From Manihot esculenta (lineage: Eukaryota; Streptophyta; Magnoliopsida; Malpighiales; Euphorbiaceae): a stretch of DNA of 64,000 bases. Below the pieces are notes generated by a model. The model searched no databases. It saw nothing but the letters and a program-made list of their open reading frames with translations, and was not told the DNA's origin. The stretch spans positions 14,708,265 to 14,772,264 of the forward strand of contig NC_035170.2 of assembly GCF_001659605.2 (NCBI RefSeq), read 5' to 3'. A program made the position numbers and the translations under genes. The first letter of the stretch is position 1. Each line of letters starts with the position of its first letter. Below are positions 9,060 through 22,300 of the stretch, piece by piece.

Positions 9060-12000
9060 GAAATGATAACGTGCAAAATAAACGACAGTGCCTTTCTTAT
9101 CCCAAAATATTATACTCATATATTATAAATAAAATTGTCATTTATTAGTAATCATTTATTCAAATGTTCATTTAAGATAAAACTTTAATTGTTTACTTTA
9201 ATTAGTTTAAAGTCAGAGAAAATTAAAAAAGAAACGATGGGCGCAAAATAAACGACAGTGACTAAACATTAAAAAGGAAATGATGGTCGCGAAATAAACA
9301 ATCGTGCCTTTCTTACCCCAAAATATTATGCTCATACATTTTAAACAAAATATAATAATTATTAGTAATTATTTATTCAAATATTCAATTAAAATAAAAG
9401 TTGTTTAATAAGGGTAAAGTCAAGAACATTAACAAAGAAACGATGGAGCGCAAAATAAACGACGGAGCGCAAAATAAACGACAGTGCCTTACTTACCCCA
9501 AAATATTATACTCATACATTATGAGCAAAATTGTTATTCATTAGTAATCGTTTATTCAAATATTCAATTAAAATAAAACATTAATTGTTTACTTTAATTA
9601 GTTTAAAGTAAAGAACATTAAGAAAGAAACGATAGGGCGTGAAATAAACGACAGTGCCTTTCTTTCCCCAAAATATTATACTCATACACTATAAATAAAA
9701 TTTTTATTTATTAGTAATCATTTATTCAAATATTCAATAAAAATAAGTTTGAAGTAGGAACGTTAAAAAAGAAACAATTGGCCCAAAATAAATGACAGTG
9801 CCCTGCTTACCCTAAACTATTATACCTATACATTATAAAAAAAATTGTTATATATTAGTAATCATTTATTCAAATATTCAATTAAATTAAAACTTTAATT
9901 GTTCACTTTAATTAGTATAATGTAAAGAATATTAAAAAAGAAATAATGTGACGCAAAATAAACGACAGTGTCTTTCTTACCCCTAAATATTATACTTATA
10001 CATTATAAACAAACTTGTTATATATTAGTAATCATTTATTCAAATGTTCAAATAAAATAAAACTTTACTTGTTAACTTTAATTAGTTTAAATTCAAGAAC
10101 ATTAAAAAAGAAATGATAACGTGCAAAATAAACGACAGTGCCTTTCTTATCCCAAAATATTATACTCATATATTATAAATAAAATTGTTATTTATTAGTA
10201 ATCATTTATTCAAATGTTCATTTAAAATAAAACTTTAATTGTTTACTTTAATTAGTTTAAAGTCAGAGAAAATTAAAAAAGAAACGATGGGGCGCAAAAT
10301 AAACGACAGTGCCTAACCATTAAAAAGGAAATGATGGTCGTAAAATAAACAACCGTGCCTTTCTTACCCCAAAATATTATGCTCATACAAATTTAAACAA
10401 AATTTAATAATTATTAGTAATTATTTATTCAAATATTCAATTAAAATAAAAGTTGTTTAATAAGGGTAAAGTCAAGAACATTAACAAGAAACGATGGAGC
10501 GCAAAATAAACGACGGAGCGCAAAATAAACGACAGTGCCTTACTTACCTCAAAATATTATACTCATACATTATGAGCAAAATTGTTATTCATTAGTAATC
10601 GTTTATTCAAATATTCAATTAAAATAAAACATTAATTGTTTACTTTAATTAGTTTAAAGTAAAGAACATTAAGAAAGAAACGATAGGGCGTGAAATAAAC
10701 GACAGTGCCTTTCTTTTCCCAAAATATTATACTCATACACTATAAATAAAATTTTTATTTATTAGTAATCATTTATTCAAATATTCAATAAAAATAAGTT
10801 TGAAGTAGGAACGTTAAAAAAGAAACAATTGGCCCAAAATAAATGACAGTGCCCTGCTTACCCTAAAATATTATACTTATACATTATAAAAAAATTGTTA
10901 TATATTAGTAATCATTTATTCAAATATTCAATTATATTAAAACTTTAATTGTTCACTTTAATTAGTATAATGTAAAGAATATTAAAAAAGAAATAATGTG
11001 ACGCAAAATAAACGACAGTGTCTTTCTTACCCCTAAATATTATACTTATACATTATAAACAAACTTGTTATATATTAGTAATCATTTATTCAAATGTTCA
11101 AATAAAATAAAACTTTACTTGTTAACTTTAATTAGTTTAAATTCAAGAACATTAAAAAAGAAATGATAACGTGCAAAATAAACGACAGTGCCTTTCTTAT
11201 CTCAAAATATTATACTCATATATTATAAATAAAATTGTTATTTATTAGTAATCATTTATTCAAATGTTCATTTAAAATAAAACTTTAATTGTTTACTTTA
11301 ATTAGTTTAAAGTCAAAGAAAATTAAAAAAGAAACGATGGGCGCAAAATAAACGACAGTGACTAAACATTAAAAAGGAAATGATGGTCGCGAAATAAACA
11401 ATCGTGCCTTTCTTACCCCAAAATATTATGCTCATACATTTTAAACAAAATATAATAATTATTAGTAATTATTTATTCAAATATTCAATTAAAATAAAAG
11501 TTGTTTAATAAGGGTAAAGTCAAGAACATTAACAAAGAATTGATGGGGCGCAAAATAAACGACAGTGCCTTACTTACCCAAAATATTATACTCATACATT
11601 ATGAGCAAAATTGTTATTCATTAGTAATCGTTTATTCAAATATTCAATTAAAATAAAACATTAATTTTTTACTTTAATTAGTTTAAAGTAAAGAACATTA
11701 AAAAAGAAACGATGGGGCGCGAAATAAATGACAGTGTCTTTCTTACCCCAAAATATTATACTCATACACTATAAATAAAATTTTTATTTATTTGTAATCA
11801 TTTATTCAAATATTCAATTAAAATAAGTTTGAAGTAGGAACGTTAAAAAAGAAACAATGGGCCCAAAATAATTGTTCACTTTAATTAATTTAATGTCAAG
11901 AATATTAAAAAAGAAATAATGTGACGCAAAATAAACGACAGTGTCTTTCTTACCCCTAAATATTATACTTATACATTATAAACAAACTTGTTATATATTA

Positions 12001-13113
12001 GTAATCATTTATTCAAATGTTCAAATAAAATAAAACTTTACTTGTTAACTTTAATTAGTTTAAATTCAAGAACATTAAAAAAGAAATGATAACGTGCAAA
12101 ATAAACGACAGTGCCTTTCTTATCCCAAAATATTATACTCATATATTATAAATAAAATTATTATTTATTAGTAATCATTTATTCAAATGTTCATTTAAAA
12201 TAAAACTTTAATTGTTTACTTTAATTAGTTTAAAGTCAGAGAAAATTAAAAAAGAAACGATGGGCGCAAAATAAACGACAGTGCCTAAACATTAAAAAGG
12301 AAATAATGGTCGCGAAATAAACAATCGTGCCTTTCTTACCCCAAAATATTATGCTCATACATTTTAAACAAAATTTAATATTTATTAGTAATTATTTATT
12401 CAAATATTCAATTAAAATAAAAGTTGTTTAATAAGGGTAAAGTCAAGAACATTAACAAAGAAACGATGGAGCGCAAAATAAACGACAGTGCCTTACTTAC
12501 CCCAAAATATTATACTCATACATTTCGAGCATAATTGTTATTTATTAGTAATCGTTTATTCAAATATTCAATTAAAATAAAACATTAATTGTTTACTTTA
12601 ATTAGTTTAAAGTAAAGAACATTAAAAAAGAAACGATAGGGCGCGAAATAAACGACAGTGCCTTTCTTACCCCAAAATATTATACTCATACACTATAAAT
12701 AAAGTTTTTATTTATTAGTAATCATTTATTCAAATATTCAATAAAAATAAGTTTGAAGTAGGAACGTTAAAAAAGAAACAATGGGCCCAAAATAAATGAC
12801 AGTGCCCTGCTTACCCTGAAATATTATACTTATGCATTATAAAAACAATTGTTATATATTAGTAATCATTTATTCAAATATTCAATTAAATTAAAACTTT
12901 AATTGTTCACTTTAATTAGTTTAATGTCAAGAATATTAAAAAAGAAATAATGTGACGCAAAATAAACGACAGTGTCTTTCTTACCCCTAAATATTATACT
13001 TATACATTATAAACAAACGTGTTATATATTAGTAATCATTTATTCAAATGTTCAAATAAAATAAAACTTTACTTGTTAACTTTAATTAGTTTAAATTCAA
13101 GAACATTAAAAAA
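9060..13113 (+). repeat. 4.05 kb super-repeat, copy 1 (four HORs)
   Basis: HOR starts at 9060, 10110, 11160 and 12083. Periods are 1,050, 1,050, 923 and 1,031 bp. Length differences are explained by two events: a 19-bp duplication in D (9442-9479 and 10493-10530, adding 19 bp) and an F monomer reduced to 62 bp at 11851-11912 (losing about 107 bp). Private variants recur about 4,054 bp downstream, for example gtca in place of gtta at 9137 and 13191. Confidence 0.85.
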
Positions 13114-16100
13114 GAAATGATAACGTGCAAAATAAACGACAGTGCCTTTCTTATCCCAAAATATTATACTCATATATTATAAATAAAATTGTCATTTATT
13201 AGTAATCATTTATTCAAATGTTCATTTAAGATAAAACTTTAATTGTTTACTTTAATTAGTTTAAAGTCAGAGAAAATTAAAAAAGAAACGATGGGCGCAA
13301 AATAAACGACAGTGACTAAACATTAAAAAGGAAATGATGGTCGCGAAATAAACAATCGTGCCTTTCTTACCCCAAAATATTATGCTCATACATTTTAAAC
13401 AAAATATAATAATTATTAGTAATTATTTATTCAAATATTCAATTAAAATAAAAGTTGTTTAATAAGGGTAAAGTCAAGAACATTAACAAAGAAACGATGG
13501 AGCGCAAAATAAACGACGGAGCGCAAAATAAACGACAGTGCCTTACTTACCCCAAAATATTATACTCATACATTATGAGCAAAATTGTTATTCATTAGTA
13601 ATCGTTTATTCAAATATTCAATTAAAATAAAACATTAATTGTTTACTTTAATTAGTTTAAAGTAAAGAACATTAAGAAAGAAACGATAGGGCGTGAAATA
13701 AACGACAGTGCCTTTCTTTCCCCAAAATATTATACTCATACACTATAAATAAAATTTTTATTTATTAGTAATCATTTATTCAAATATTCAATAAAAATAA
13801 GTTTGAAGTAGGAACGTTAAAAAAGAAACAATTGGCCCAAAATAAATGACAGTGCCCTGCTTACCCTAAACTATTATACCTATACATTATAAAAAAAATT
13901 GTTATATATTAGTAATCATTTATTCAAATATTCAATTAAATTAAAACTTTAATTGTTCACTTTAATTAGTATAATGTAAAGAATATTAAAAAAGAAATAA
14001 TGTGACGCAAAATAAACGACAGTGTCTTTCTTACCCCTAAATATTATACTTATACATTATAAACAAACTTGTTATATATTAGTAATCATTTATTCAAATG
14101 TTCAAATAAAATAAAACTTTACTTGTTAACTTTAATTAGTTTAAATTCAAGAACATTAAAAAAGAAATGATAACGTGCAAAATAAACGACAGTGCCTTTC
14201 TTATCCCAAAATATTATACTCATATATTATAAATAAAATTGTTATTTATTAGTAATCATTTATTCAAATGTTCATTTAAAATAAAACTTTAATTGTTTAC
14301 TTTAATTAGTTTAAAGTCAGAGAAAATTAAAAAAGAAACGATGGGGCGCAAAATAAACGACAGTGCCTAACCATTAAAAAGGAAATGATGGTCGTAAAAT
14401 AAACAACCGTGCCTTTCTTACCCCAAAATATTATGCTCATACAAATTTAAACAAAATTTAATAATTATTAGTAATTATTTATTCAAATATTCAATTAAAA
14501 TAAAAGTTGTTTAATAAGGGTAAAGTCAAGAACATTAACAAGAAACGATGGAGCGCAAAATAAACGACGGAGCGCAAAATAAACGACAGTGCCTTACTTA
14601 CCTCAAAATATTATACTCATACATTATGAGCAAAATTGTTATTCATTAGTAATCGTTTATTCAAATATTCAATTAAAATAAAACATTAATTGTTTACTTT
14701 AATTAGTTTAAAGTAAAGAACATTAAGAAAGAAACGATAGGGCGTGAAATAAACGACAGTGCCTTTCTTTTCCCAAAATATTATACTCATACACTATAAA
14801 TAAAATTTTTATTTATTAGTAATCATTTATTCAAATATTCAATAAAAATAAGTTTGAAGTAGGAACGTTAAAAAAGAAACAATTGGCCCAAAATAAATGA
14901 CAGTGCCCTGCTTACCCTAAAATATTATACTTATACATTATAAAAAAAATTGTTATATATTAGTAATCATTTATTCAAATATTCAATTATATTAAAACTT
15001 TAATTGTTCACTTTAATTAGTATAATGTAAAGAATATTAAAAAAGAAATAATGTGACGCAAAATAAACGACAGTGTCTTTCTTACCCCTAAATATTATAC
15101 TTATACATTATAAACAAACTTGTTATATATTAGTAATCATTTATTCAAATGTTCAAATAAAATAAAACTTTACTTGTTAACTTTAATTAGTTTAAATTCA
15201 AGAACATTAAAAAAGAAATGATAACGTGCAAAATAAACGACAGTGCCTTTCTTATCTCAAAATATTATACTCATATATTATAAATAAAATTGTTATTTAT
15301 TAGTAATCATTTATTCAAATGTTCATTTAAAATAAAACTTTAATTGTTTACTTTAATTAGTTTAAAGTCAAAGAAAATTAAAAAAGAAACGATGGGCGCA
15401 AAATAAACGACAGTGACTAAACATTAAAAAGGAAATGATGGTCGCGAAATAAACAATCGTGCCTTTCTTACCCCAAAATATTATGCTCATACATTTTAAA
15501 CAAAATATAATAATTATTAGTAATTATTTATTCAAATATTCAATTAAAATAAAAGTTGTTTAATAAGGGTAAAGTCAAGAACATTAACAAAGAATTGATG
15601 GGGCGCAAAATAAACGACAGTGCCTTACTTACCCAAAATATTATACTCATACATTATGAGCAAAATTGTTATTCATTAGTAATCGTTTATTCAAATATTC
15701 AATTAAAATAAAACATTAATTTTTTACTTTAATTAGTTTAAAGTAAAGAACATTAAAAAAGAAACGATGGGGCGCGAAATAAATGACAGTGTCTTTCTTA
15801 CCCCAAAATATTATACTCATACACTATAAATAAAATTTTTATTTATTTGTAATCATTTATTCAAATATTCAATTAAAATAAGTTTGAAGTAGGAACGTTA
15901 AAAAAGAAACAATGGGCCCAAAATAATTGTTCACTTTAATTAATTTAATGTCAAGAATATTAAAAAAGAAATAATGTGACGCAAAATAAACGACAGTGTC
16001 TTTCTTACCCCTAAATATTATACTTATACATTATAAACAAACTTGTTATATATTAGTAATCATTTATTCAAATGTTCAAATAAAATAAAACTTTACTTGT

Positions 16101-18089
16101 TAACTTTAATTAGTTTAAATTCAAGAACATTAAAAAAGAAATGATAACGTGCAAAATAAACGACAGTGCCTTTCTTATCTCAAAATATTATACTCATATA
16201 TTATAAATAAAATTGTTATTTATTAGTAATCATTTATTCAAATGTTCATTTAAAATAAAACTTTAATTGTTTACTTTAATTAGTTTAAAGTCAAGAAAAT
16301 TAAAAAAGAAACGATGGGCGCAAAATAAACGACAGTGACTAAACATTAAAAAGGAAATGATGGTCGCGAAATAAACAATCGTGCCTTTCTTACCCCAAAA
16401 TATTATGCTCATACATTTTAAACAAAATATAATAATTATTAGTAATTATTTATTCAAATATTCAATTAAAATAAAAGTTGTTTAATAAGGGTAAAGTCAA
16501 GAACATTAACAAAGAATTGATGGGGCGCAAAATAAACGACAGTGCCTTACTTACCCAAAATATTATACTCATACATTATGAGCAAAATTGTTATTCATTA
16601 GTAATCGTTTATTCAAATATTCAATTAAAATAAAACATTAATTTTTTACTTTAATTAGTTTAAAGTAAAGAACATTAAAAAGAAACGATGGGGCGCGAAA
16701 TAAATGACAGTGTCTTTCTTACCCCAAAATATTATACTCATACACTATAAATAAAATTTTTATTTATTTGTAATCATTTATTCAAATATTCAATTAAAAT
16801 AAGTTTGAAGTAGGAACGTTAAAAAAGAAACAATGGGCCCAAAATAATTGTTCACTTTAATTAATTTAATGTCAAGAATATTAAAAAAGAAATAATGTGA
16901 CGCAAAATAAACGACAGTGTCTTTCTTACCCCTAAATATTATACTTATACATTATAAACAAACTTGTTATATATTAGTAATCATTTATTCAAATGTTCAA
17001 ATAAAATAAAACTTTACTTGTTAACTTTAATTAGTTTAAATTCAAGAACATTAAAAAAGAAATGATAACGTGCAAAATAAACGACAGTGCCTTTCTTATC
17101 CCAAAATATTATACTCATATATTATAAATAAAATTATTATTTATTAGTAATCATTTATTCAAATGTTCATTTAAAATAAAACTTTAATTGTTTACTTTAA
17201 TTAGTTTAAAGTCAGAGAAAATTAAAAAAGAAACGATGGGCGCAAAATAAACGACAGTGCCTAAACATTAAAAAGGAAATAATGGTCGCGAAATAAACAA
17301 TCGTGCCTTTCTTACCCCAAAATATTATGCTCATACATTTTAAACAAAATTTAATATTTATTAGTAATTATTTATTCAAATATTCAATTAAAATAAAAGT
17401 TGTTTAATAAGGGTAAAGTCAAGAACATTAACAAAGAAACGATGGAGCGCAAAATAAACGACAGTGCCTTACTTACCCCAAAATATTATACTCATACATT
17501 TCGAGCATAATTGTTATTTATTAGTAATCGTTTATTCAAATATTCAATTAAAATAAAACATTAATTGTTTACTTTAATTAGTTTAAAGTAAAGAACATTA
17601 AAAAAGAAACGATAGGGCGCGAAATAAACGACAGTGCCTTTCTTACCCCAAAATATTATACTCATACACTATAAATAAAGTTTTTATTTATTAGTAATCA
17701 TTTATTCAAATATTCAATAAAAATAAGTTTGAAGTAGGAACGTTAAAAAAGAAACAATGGGCCCAAAATAAATGACAGTGCCCTGCTTACCCTGAAATAT
17801 TATACTTATGCATTATAAAAACAATTGTTATATATTAGTAATCATTTATTCAAATATTCAATTAAATTAAAACTTTAATTGTTCACTTTAATTAGTTTAA
17901 TGTCAAGAATATTAAAAAAGAAATAATGTGACGCAAAATAAACGACAGTGTCTTTCTTACCCCTAAATATTATACTTATACATTATAAACAAACTTGTTA
18001 TATATTAGTAATCATTTATTCAAATGTTAAATTAAAATAAAACTTTAATTGTTCACTTTAATTAGTTTAAAATCAAGAACATTAAAAAA
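13114..18089 (+). repeat. 4.05 kb super-repeat, copy 2, with one extra HOR
   Basis: HOR starts at 13114, 14164, 15215, 16138 and 17059, with periods 1,050, 1,051, 923, 921 and 1,031. The first three mirror 9060-12082 at a shift of about 4,054. The HOR with the shortened F is present twice (truncated F near 15905 and 16826), so that unit was duplicated again. The last HOR matches 12083-13113 at a shift of 4,976 (a shared ttat variant at 12160 and 17136). Confidence 0.85.
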
Positions 18090-18637
18090 GAAATGATAAC
18101 GTGCAAAATAAACGACAGTGCCTTTCTTATCCCAAAATATTATACTCATATATTATAAATAAAATTGTTATTTATTAGTAATCATTTATTCAAATGTTCA
18201 ATTAGAATAAAACCTTAATTATTTACTTTAATTAGTTTAAAGTCACAGAACATTAAAAAAGAAACGATGGGGCCCAAAATAAACGACAGTGCCTAAACAT
18301 TAAAAAGTAAATGATGGTCGCAAAATAAACAACCGTGCCTTTCTTACCCCAAAATATTATGCTCACATATTTTAAACAAAACATAATAATTATTAGTAAT
18401 TATTTATTCAAATATTCAATTAAAATAAAAGTTGTTTAATAAGGGTAAAGTCAAGAACATTAACAAAGAAACGATGGAGCACAAAATAAACGACAGTGCA
18501 TTACTTACCCCAAAATATTATACTCATACATTATTAGCAAAATTGTTATTCATTAGTAATCGTTTATTCAAATATTCAATTAAGATAAAACATTAATTGT
18601 TTACTTTAATTAGTTTAAAGTAAAGAACATTAAAAAA

Positions 18638-18807
18638 GAAACGATAGGGCGCGAAATAAACGACAGTGCCTTATTTACCCCAAAATATTATACTCATACA
18701 TTATAAGCAAAATTGATATTCATTAGTAATCGTTTATTCAAATATTCAATTAAAATAAAACATTAATTGTTTACTTTAATTAGTTTAAAGTAAAGAAAAT
18801 TAAAAAA
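18638..18807 (+). repeat. Chimeric E/D monomer (170 bp)
   Basis: The head has the E tag (gatagggcgcg) but the body is D-like (cattataagcaaaattgatattcattagtaatcg). It is an extra monomer: the HOR containing it (18090-19314) is 1,225 bp, 170 more than usual. This is the expected product of an out-of-register exchange between D and E. Confidence 0.75.
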
Positions 18808-19314
18808 GAAATATTACGGCGCGAAATAAACGACAGTACCTTTCTTACCTAAAATATTATACTCACACACTATAAATAAAATTGTTATTTATTAGTAATC
18901 ATTTATTCAAATATTCAATTAAAATTAAACTTTAATTGTTTACTTTAAAAGGTTTGAAGTAAAAACGTTAAAAAAGAAACAATGGGCCCAAAATAAATGA
19001 CGGTGCCCTGTTTACCTTAAAATGTTATACTTATACATTATAAAAAAAATTGTTATATATTAGTAATCATTTATTCAAATATTCAATTAAATTAAAACTT
19101 TAATTGTTCACTTTAATTAGTTTAATGTCAAGAATATTAAAAAAGAAATAATGTGACGCAAAATAAACGACAGTGTCCTTCTTACCCCTAAATATTATAC
19201 TTATACATTATAAACAAACTTGTTATATATTAGTAATCATTTATTCAAATGTTCAATTAAAATAAAACTTTAATTGTTCACTTTAATTAGTTTAAAATCA
19301 AGAACATTAAAAAC

Positions 19315-22300
19315 GAAATAATAACGTGCAAAATAAACGACAGTGTCTTTCTTATCCCAAAATATTATACTCATATATTATAAATAAAATTGTTATTTAT
19401 TAGTAATCATTTATTCAAATGTTCATTTAAAATAAAACTTTAATTGTTTACTTTAATTAATTTAAAGTCAGAGAACATTAAAAAAGAAACGATTGGGCGC
19501 AAAATAAACAACCGTGCCTTTCTTTCCCCAAAATATTATGCTCATATATTTTAAACAAAATATAATAATTATTAGTAATTATTTATTCAAATATTCAATT
19601 AAAACAAAAGTTGTTTAATAAGTGTAAAGTCAAGAACATTAACAAAGAAATGATGGGGCGCAAAATAAACGACAGTGCCTTACTTACCCCAAAATATTAT
19701 ACTCATACATTAAAGAACATTAAAAAAGAAACGATAGGGCGCGAAATAAACGATACTGCCTTTCTTACCCAAAAATATTATACTCATATAGTATAAATAA
19801 AATTGTTATTTATTAGTAATCATTTATTGAAATGTTCAATTAAAATAAAACTTTAAATGTTTACTTTAATTAGTTTAAAGTCAAGAACATTAAAAAAGAA
19901 ATGATAACGTGCAAAATAAACGACAGTGCCTTTCTTATCCCAAAATATTATACTCATATATTATAAATAAAATTGTTATTTATTAGTAATCATTTATTCA
20001 AATGTTCAATTAGAATAAAACCTTAATTATTTACTTTAATTAGTTTAAAGTCACAGAACATTAAAAAAGAAACGATGGGGCGCAAAATAAACGACAGTGC
20101 CTAAACATTAAAAAGTAAATGATGGTCGCAAAATAAACAACCGTGCCTTTCTTACCCCAAAATATTATGCTCATATATTTTAAACAAAACATAATAATTA
20201 TTAGTAATTATTTATTCAAATATTCAATTAAAATAAAAGTTGTTTAATAAGGGTAAAGTCAAGAACATTAACAAAGAAACGATGGAGCACAAAATAAACG
20301 ACAGTGCATTACTTACCCCAAAATATTATACTCATACATTATTAGCAAAATTGTGATTCATTAGTAATCGTTTATTCAAATATTCAATTAAGATAAAACA
20401 TTAATTGTTTACTTTAATTAGTTTAAAGTAAAGAACATTAAAAAAGAAACGATAGGGCGCGAAATAAACGACAGTGCCTTTCTTACCCCAAAATATTATA
20501 CTCATACACTATAAATAAAATTTTTATTTATTAATAATTATTTATTCAAATATTCAATTAAAATAAGTTTGAAGTAGGAACGTTAAAAAAGAAACAATGG
20601 GCCCAAAATAAATGACAGTGCCCTGCTTACCCTAAAATATTATACTTATACATTATAAAAAAATTGTTATATATTGGTAATCATTTATTCAAATATTCAA
20701 TTAAATTAAAACTTTAATTGTTCACTTTAATTAGTTTAATGTCAAGAATATTAAAAAAGAAATAATGTGACGCAAAATAAACGACAATGTCTTTCTTACC
20801 CCTAAATATTATACTTATACATTATAAACAAACTTGTTATATATTAGTAATCATTTATTCAAATGTTCAATTAAAATAAAACTTTAGTTGTTCACTTTAA
20901 TTAGTTGAAAATCAAGAACATTAAAAAAGAAATGATAACGTGCAAAATAAACGACAGTGCCTTTTTTATCCCAAAATATTATACTCATATATTATAAATA
21001 AAATTGTTATTTATTAGTAATCATTTATTCAAATGTTCATTTAAAATAAAACTTTAATTAGTTTAAAGTCAGAGAACATTAAAAAAGAAACGATAGGGCG
21101 CAGAATAAACGACAGTGCCTAAACATTAAAAAAGAAATAATGTGACGCAAAATAAACGATAGTGTCCTTCTTACCCCTAAATATTATACTTATACATTAT
21201 AAACAAACTTGTTATATATTAGTAATCATTTATTCAAATGTTCAATTAAAATAAAACTTTAGTTGTTCAGTTTAATTAGTTTAAAATCAAGAACATTAAA
21301 AAAGAAATGATAACGTGCAAAATAAACGACAGTGCCTTTCTTATCCCAAAATATTATACTCATATATTATAAATAAAATTGTTATTTATTAGTAATCATT
21401 TATTCAAATGTTCATTTAAAATAAAACTTTAATTAGTTTAAAGTCGGAGAACATTAAAAAAGAAACGATAGGGCGCAGAATAAATGACAGTGCCTAAACA
21501 TTAAAAAGGAAATGATGGTCACAAAATAAACAACCGTGCCTTTCTTACCCCAAAAAATTATGCTCATACATTTTAAACAAAACATAATAATTATTAGTAA
21601 TTATTTATTCAAATATTCAATTAAAATAAAATTTGTTTAATAAGTGTAAAGTCAAGAACATTAACAAAGAAACGATGGGGCGCAAAATAAACGACAGTGC
21701 CTTATTTACCCCAAAATATTATACTCATACATTATAAGCAAAATTGATATTCATTAGTAATCGTTTATTCAAATATTCAATTAAAATAAAACATTAATTG
21801 TTTACTTTAATTAGTTTAAAGTAAAGAAAATTAAAAAAGAAATGTTACGGCGCGAAATAAACGACAGTGCCTTTCTTACCTAAAATATTATACTCACACA
21901 CTATAAATAAAATTGTTATTTATTAGTAATCATTTATTCAAATATTCAATTAAAATTAAACTTTAATTGTTTACTTTAAAAGGTTTGAAGTAGGAACGTT
22001 AAAAAAGAAACAATGGGCCCAAAATAAATGACGGTGCCCTGTTTACCTTAAAATGTTATACTTATACATTATAAAAAAAATTGTTATATATTAGTAATCA
22101 TTTATTCAAATATTCAATTAAATTAAAACTTTAATTGTTCACTTTAATTAGTTTAATGTCAAGAATATTAAAAAAGAAATAATGTGACGCAAAATAAACG
22201 ACAGTGTCCTTCTTACCCCTAAATATTATACTTATACATTATAAACAAACTTGTTATATATTAGTAATCATTTATTCAAATGTTCAATTAAAATAAAACT

